NCBI GenBank assembly: GCA_900550625.1
Contig: URSW01000124.1
Span: 1-5,268 of the forward strand
Origin: an uncultured Eubacteriales bacterium
GTDB lineage: Bacteria; Bacillota; Clostridia; Oscillospirales; CAG-272
Direction of reading: 5' to 3'
DNA: 5,268 nt
A program made the position numbers and the translations under genes. Of this stretch, positions 3,586-5,268 are shown piece after piece (position 1 is the stretch's first letter; the number at the start of each line of letters is the position of its first letter). The notes under the pieces are model-generated. The model was not told the origin of the DNA and searched no databases. It saw nothing but the letters and a program-made list of their open reading frames with translations.

Positions 3586-5268
3586 ATGCCGGAAGAGCTG
3601 ACGATAAACGAACAGAAAAAGAATATGTCGGTCCCCGGCACGGTGGATTCCGTTATCTACTCAAGCGAGGAAACGGGCTACACCGTCTGCCTGCTTGAAT
3701 CCGAGGGGGAATGCGTCACCGTCGTCGGTACGCTTCCCTATCTGACCGAGGGCGACAGGATCACCGCATACGGATCGTTCGTCAATCATCCGGTATACGG
3801 CGTTCAGTTCAAGTGCGAATTCTTCGAAAGGGTCATGCCCGAAACGAAAGGGGACATTCTGCGCTATCTCTCGTCCGGTGCCGTAAAGGGGATCGGACCG
3901 AAGACCGCCTCCCGCATAGTGGACAAATTCGGCGAGGACTCCTTCGACGTGATCGAAAATCATCCCGATTGGCTCGCGGAGATAAACGGTATATCGCAGA
4001 AGAAAGCCGCCGTCATATCGCAGGGCTTCCGTGAGATGGCGGGAGCGCGCGACGTGATCATGTTCTGCCGCAATCTCTGCTCCGGCGCGACCGCAATGAG
4101 GATATACAAGAAATGGGGACGCGACTCCGTCGGAAAAATACGCGAAAACCCGTACCGTCTTTGCAGCGAATTCCACGGGATAGGATTCCGCCGTGCCGAT
4201 GAGATCGCGCTCACGATCGGCACCGACAAGAATTCCCACGAAAGGCTGTCTGCCGGAATCTCCTACGTCCTCTCGGCATATATGCAGAAAACGGGAAACA
4301 CCCTGATGCCGGAGGGCGAGCTTACCGATACGTCAGCCGCGCTTCTCGATGTCCCCGCCGAAATTCTCGCCCCGGTGCTCGATGACGAGATAAAAAGGTC
4401 ACACGCCGTCGGCACGGTCTCGAACGGTGAAAGATACATAAGCCTGCCGCGCGCCGCCGAAGCGGAAAAATACTGCGCCGCGAAACTCGTGCAGCTTTAC
4501 CGTCTCTGCCCGAGAATCGGCGATGCCGATATTCCGATACTTATCTCGCGCTGCGAAAACGATTCGCATATAGAATATGCCGATCTCCAAAAGGAAGCGA
4601 TCTACGCCGCCCTCTCCGGCGGAGTCTGCGTAATAACGGGCGGTCCGGGAACCGGAAAAACGACGGTCATCCGCGCGCTCATCTCGATATTCGACGGGCT
4701 CGGACTGAAGTGCGCGCTTGCGGCACCGACGGGGCGCGCGGCAAAGCGCATGAGCGAGGCGACGTCGTATGAAGCAAAAACGGTCCACCGCCTTCTCGAA
4801 ATGGAATACACCGGAGACGACGAAAACGCTTCGTTCCTCCGCGATGAGAAAAATCTCCTCGATGAAAACGTCTTCATCATCGACGAAGCGTCGATGATCG
4901 ACATCTTCCTGTTCCATTCCCTGCTCCGCGCGATCAAGCCCGGCGCGCGCCTCATCCTGATCGGAGACGCGGATCAGCTTCCGCCTGTCGGCGCGGGCAA
5001 CGTCCTTGACGATCTCATATGCTCGGAGGCGTTTCCGCTCGTTCGCCTGACGAGAATATTCCGTCAGAGCGGCGAAAGCATGATCGTCACCAACGCACAT
5101 ATGATAAATGAAGGGAAATTTCCCGACTGCTCTAATAAGGACGGAGATTTCTTTCTCATGCCGCGGTATTCCGACGGCGAAACCGCATCTACGGTCGCCG
5201 AGCTTATAAAAAAGCGGCTTCCGGCGAAATACGGAAAGGACATCGCGGGAGATATACAGATAATAACA
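3586..5268 (+). CDS. recD2: RecD2-type ATP-dependent 5'-3' DNA helicase, N-terminal 561 residues
   Basis: RecD2 is a superfamily 1B helicase that moves 5' to 3' on single-stranded DNA. It acts without RecBC and in Firmicutes (YrrC) contributes to DNA repair and replication-fork maintenance. The N-terminal region begins with a small beta-type domain (GTVDSVIYSSEETGYTV, from residue 18). Helix-hairpin-helix repeats follow: GIGPKTA (102-108), INGISQKKA (133-141) and FHGIGFRRADEIA (196-208). The motor shows Walker A GGPGTGKTT (352-360), motif Ia APTGRAAKRM (380-389), Walker B IIDEAS with D433 and E434, motif III GDADQLPPV (460-468) and motif IV LTRIFRQS (488-495). The start is set by AGGAG at 3575-3579, 6 bases before ATG 3586; the ATG at 3581 is too close and in another frame. 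The frame is open to the window end, so the C-terminal motor part (family length usually 720-800) is missing only because of the cut. All visible motifs are intact. Confidence 0.96.
   Translation, partial: MPEELTINEQKKNMSVPGTVDSVIYSSEETGYTVCLLESEGECVTVVGTLPYLTEGDRITAYGSFVNHPVYGVQFKCEFFERVMPETKGDILRYLSSGAVKGIGPKTASRIVDKFGEDSFDVIENHPDWLAEINGISQKKAAVISQGFREMAGARDVIMFCRNLCSGATAMRIYKKWGRDSVGKIRENPYRLCSEFHGIGFRRADEIALTIGTDKNSHERLSAGISYVLSAYMQKTGNTLMPEGELTDTSAALLDVPAEILAPVLDDEIKRSHAVGTVSNGERYISLPRAAEAEKYCAAKLVQLYRLCPRIGDADIPILISRCENDSHIEYADLQKEAIYAALSGGVCVITGGPGTGKTTVIRALISIFDGLGLKCALAAPTGRAAKRMSEATSYEAKTVHRLLEMEYTGDDENASFLRDEKNLLDENVFIIDEASMIDIFLFHSLLRAIKPGARLILIGDADQLPPVGAGNVLDDLICSEAFPLVRLTRIFRQSGESMIVTNAHMINEGKFPDCSNKDGDFFLMPRYSDGETASTVAELIKKRLPAKYGKDIAGDIQIIT

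Noticed and set aside
3661..4239. Long minus-strand frame (192 codons)
   Set aside because: It lies opposite recD2, whose + frame has an uninterrupted set of helicase motifs; the minus product resembles no family I know.
4399..5100. Long minus-strand frame (233 codons)
   Set aside because: It is antisense to the RecD2 motor domain. High GC with C/G-ending codons creates such open shadows.

Overview
The window looks like chromosomal DNA from a Gram-positive, Clostridia-like Firmicute. This rests on an S-box (SAM-I) riboswitch ahead of metK, a RecD2-type helicase, strong AGGAG-like ribosome binding sites, and two sigma-A-type promoters with extended -10 boxes (TGnTACAAT). The flanking genes are GC-rich and use many C/G-ending codons. 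One segment, about 580-1638, is conspicuously AT-rich and looks foreign. All genes I accept are on the + strand; the long minus-strand frames are shadows.

Layout. 3-578 is the 3' end of a polytopic membrane protein gene, possibly DUF6056-like. 552-580 and 1610-1638 are two direct copies of a 29-bp repeat (27/29 identical, 20 bp perfect). They bracket an AT-rich insert with one gene (658-1560). Its 300-aa product carries the GxxD...DxK...QxxxY signature of the RecB/Cas4-like PD-(D/E)XK nuclease fold. The left repeat copy is the last codons and stop of the membrane protein gene. The right copy, just before the metK promoter, would encode the same tail with synonymous changes only. 1659-1687 is the metK promoter, with a 15-bp palindrome in its spacer. 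1710-1850 is a SAM-I riboswitch with an intrinsic terminator. 1895-3073 is metK. 3087-3125 is the metK terminator, whose 3' arm also holds the ribosome binding site of a small Cys-rich membrane protein gene (3126-3386). 3383-3411 is a strong promoter overlapping that gene's stop codon and carrying a GAAC-N4-GTTC dyad like a Firmicute LexA/SOS box. 3420-3560 can fold into a branched RNA of unknown identity. 3586-5268 is the first 561 codons of recD2, running off the window end.

How it works together. metK appears to be controlled by its own product, S-adenosylmethionine. recD2, a DNA-repair helicase, may be damage-inducible through the candidate SOS box and has a structured leader. The most unusual part is the approximately 1.06-kb nuclease-gene insert that duplicates the 3' coding end of its neighbour, as expected for a small element or cassette that targets a gene end and leaves the gene intact. 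That reading is an inference from the repeats, base composition and gene content; no integrase or transposase is visible.
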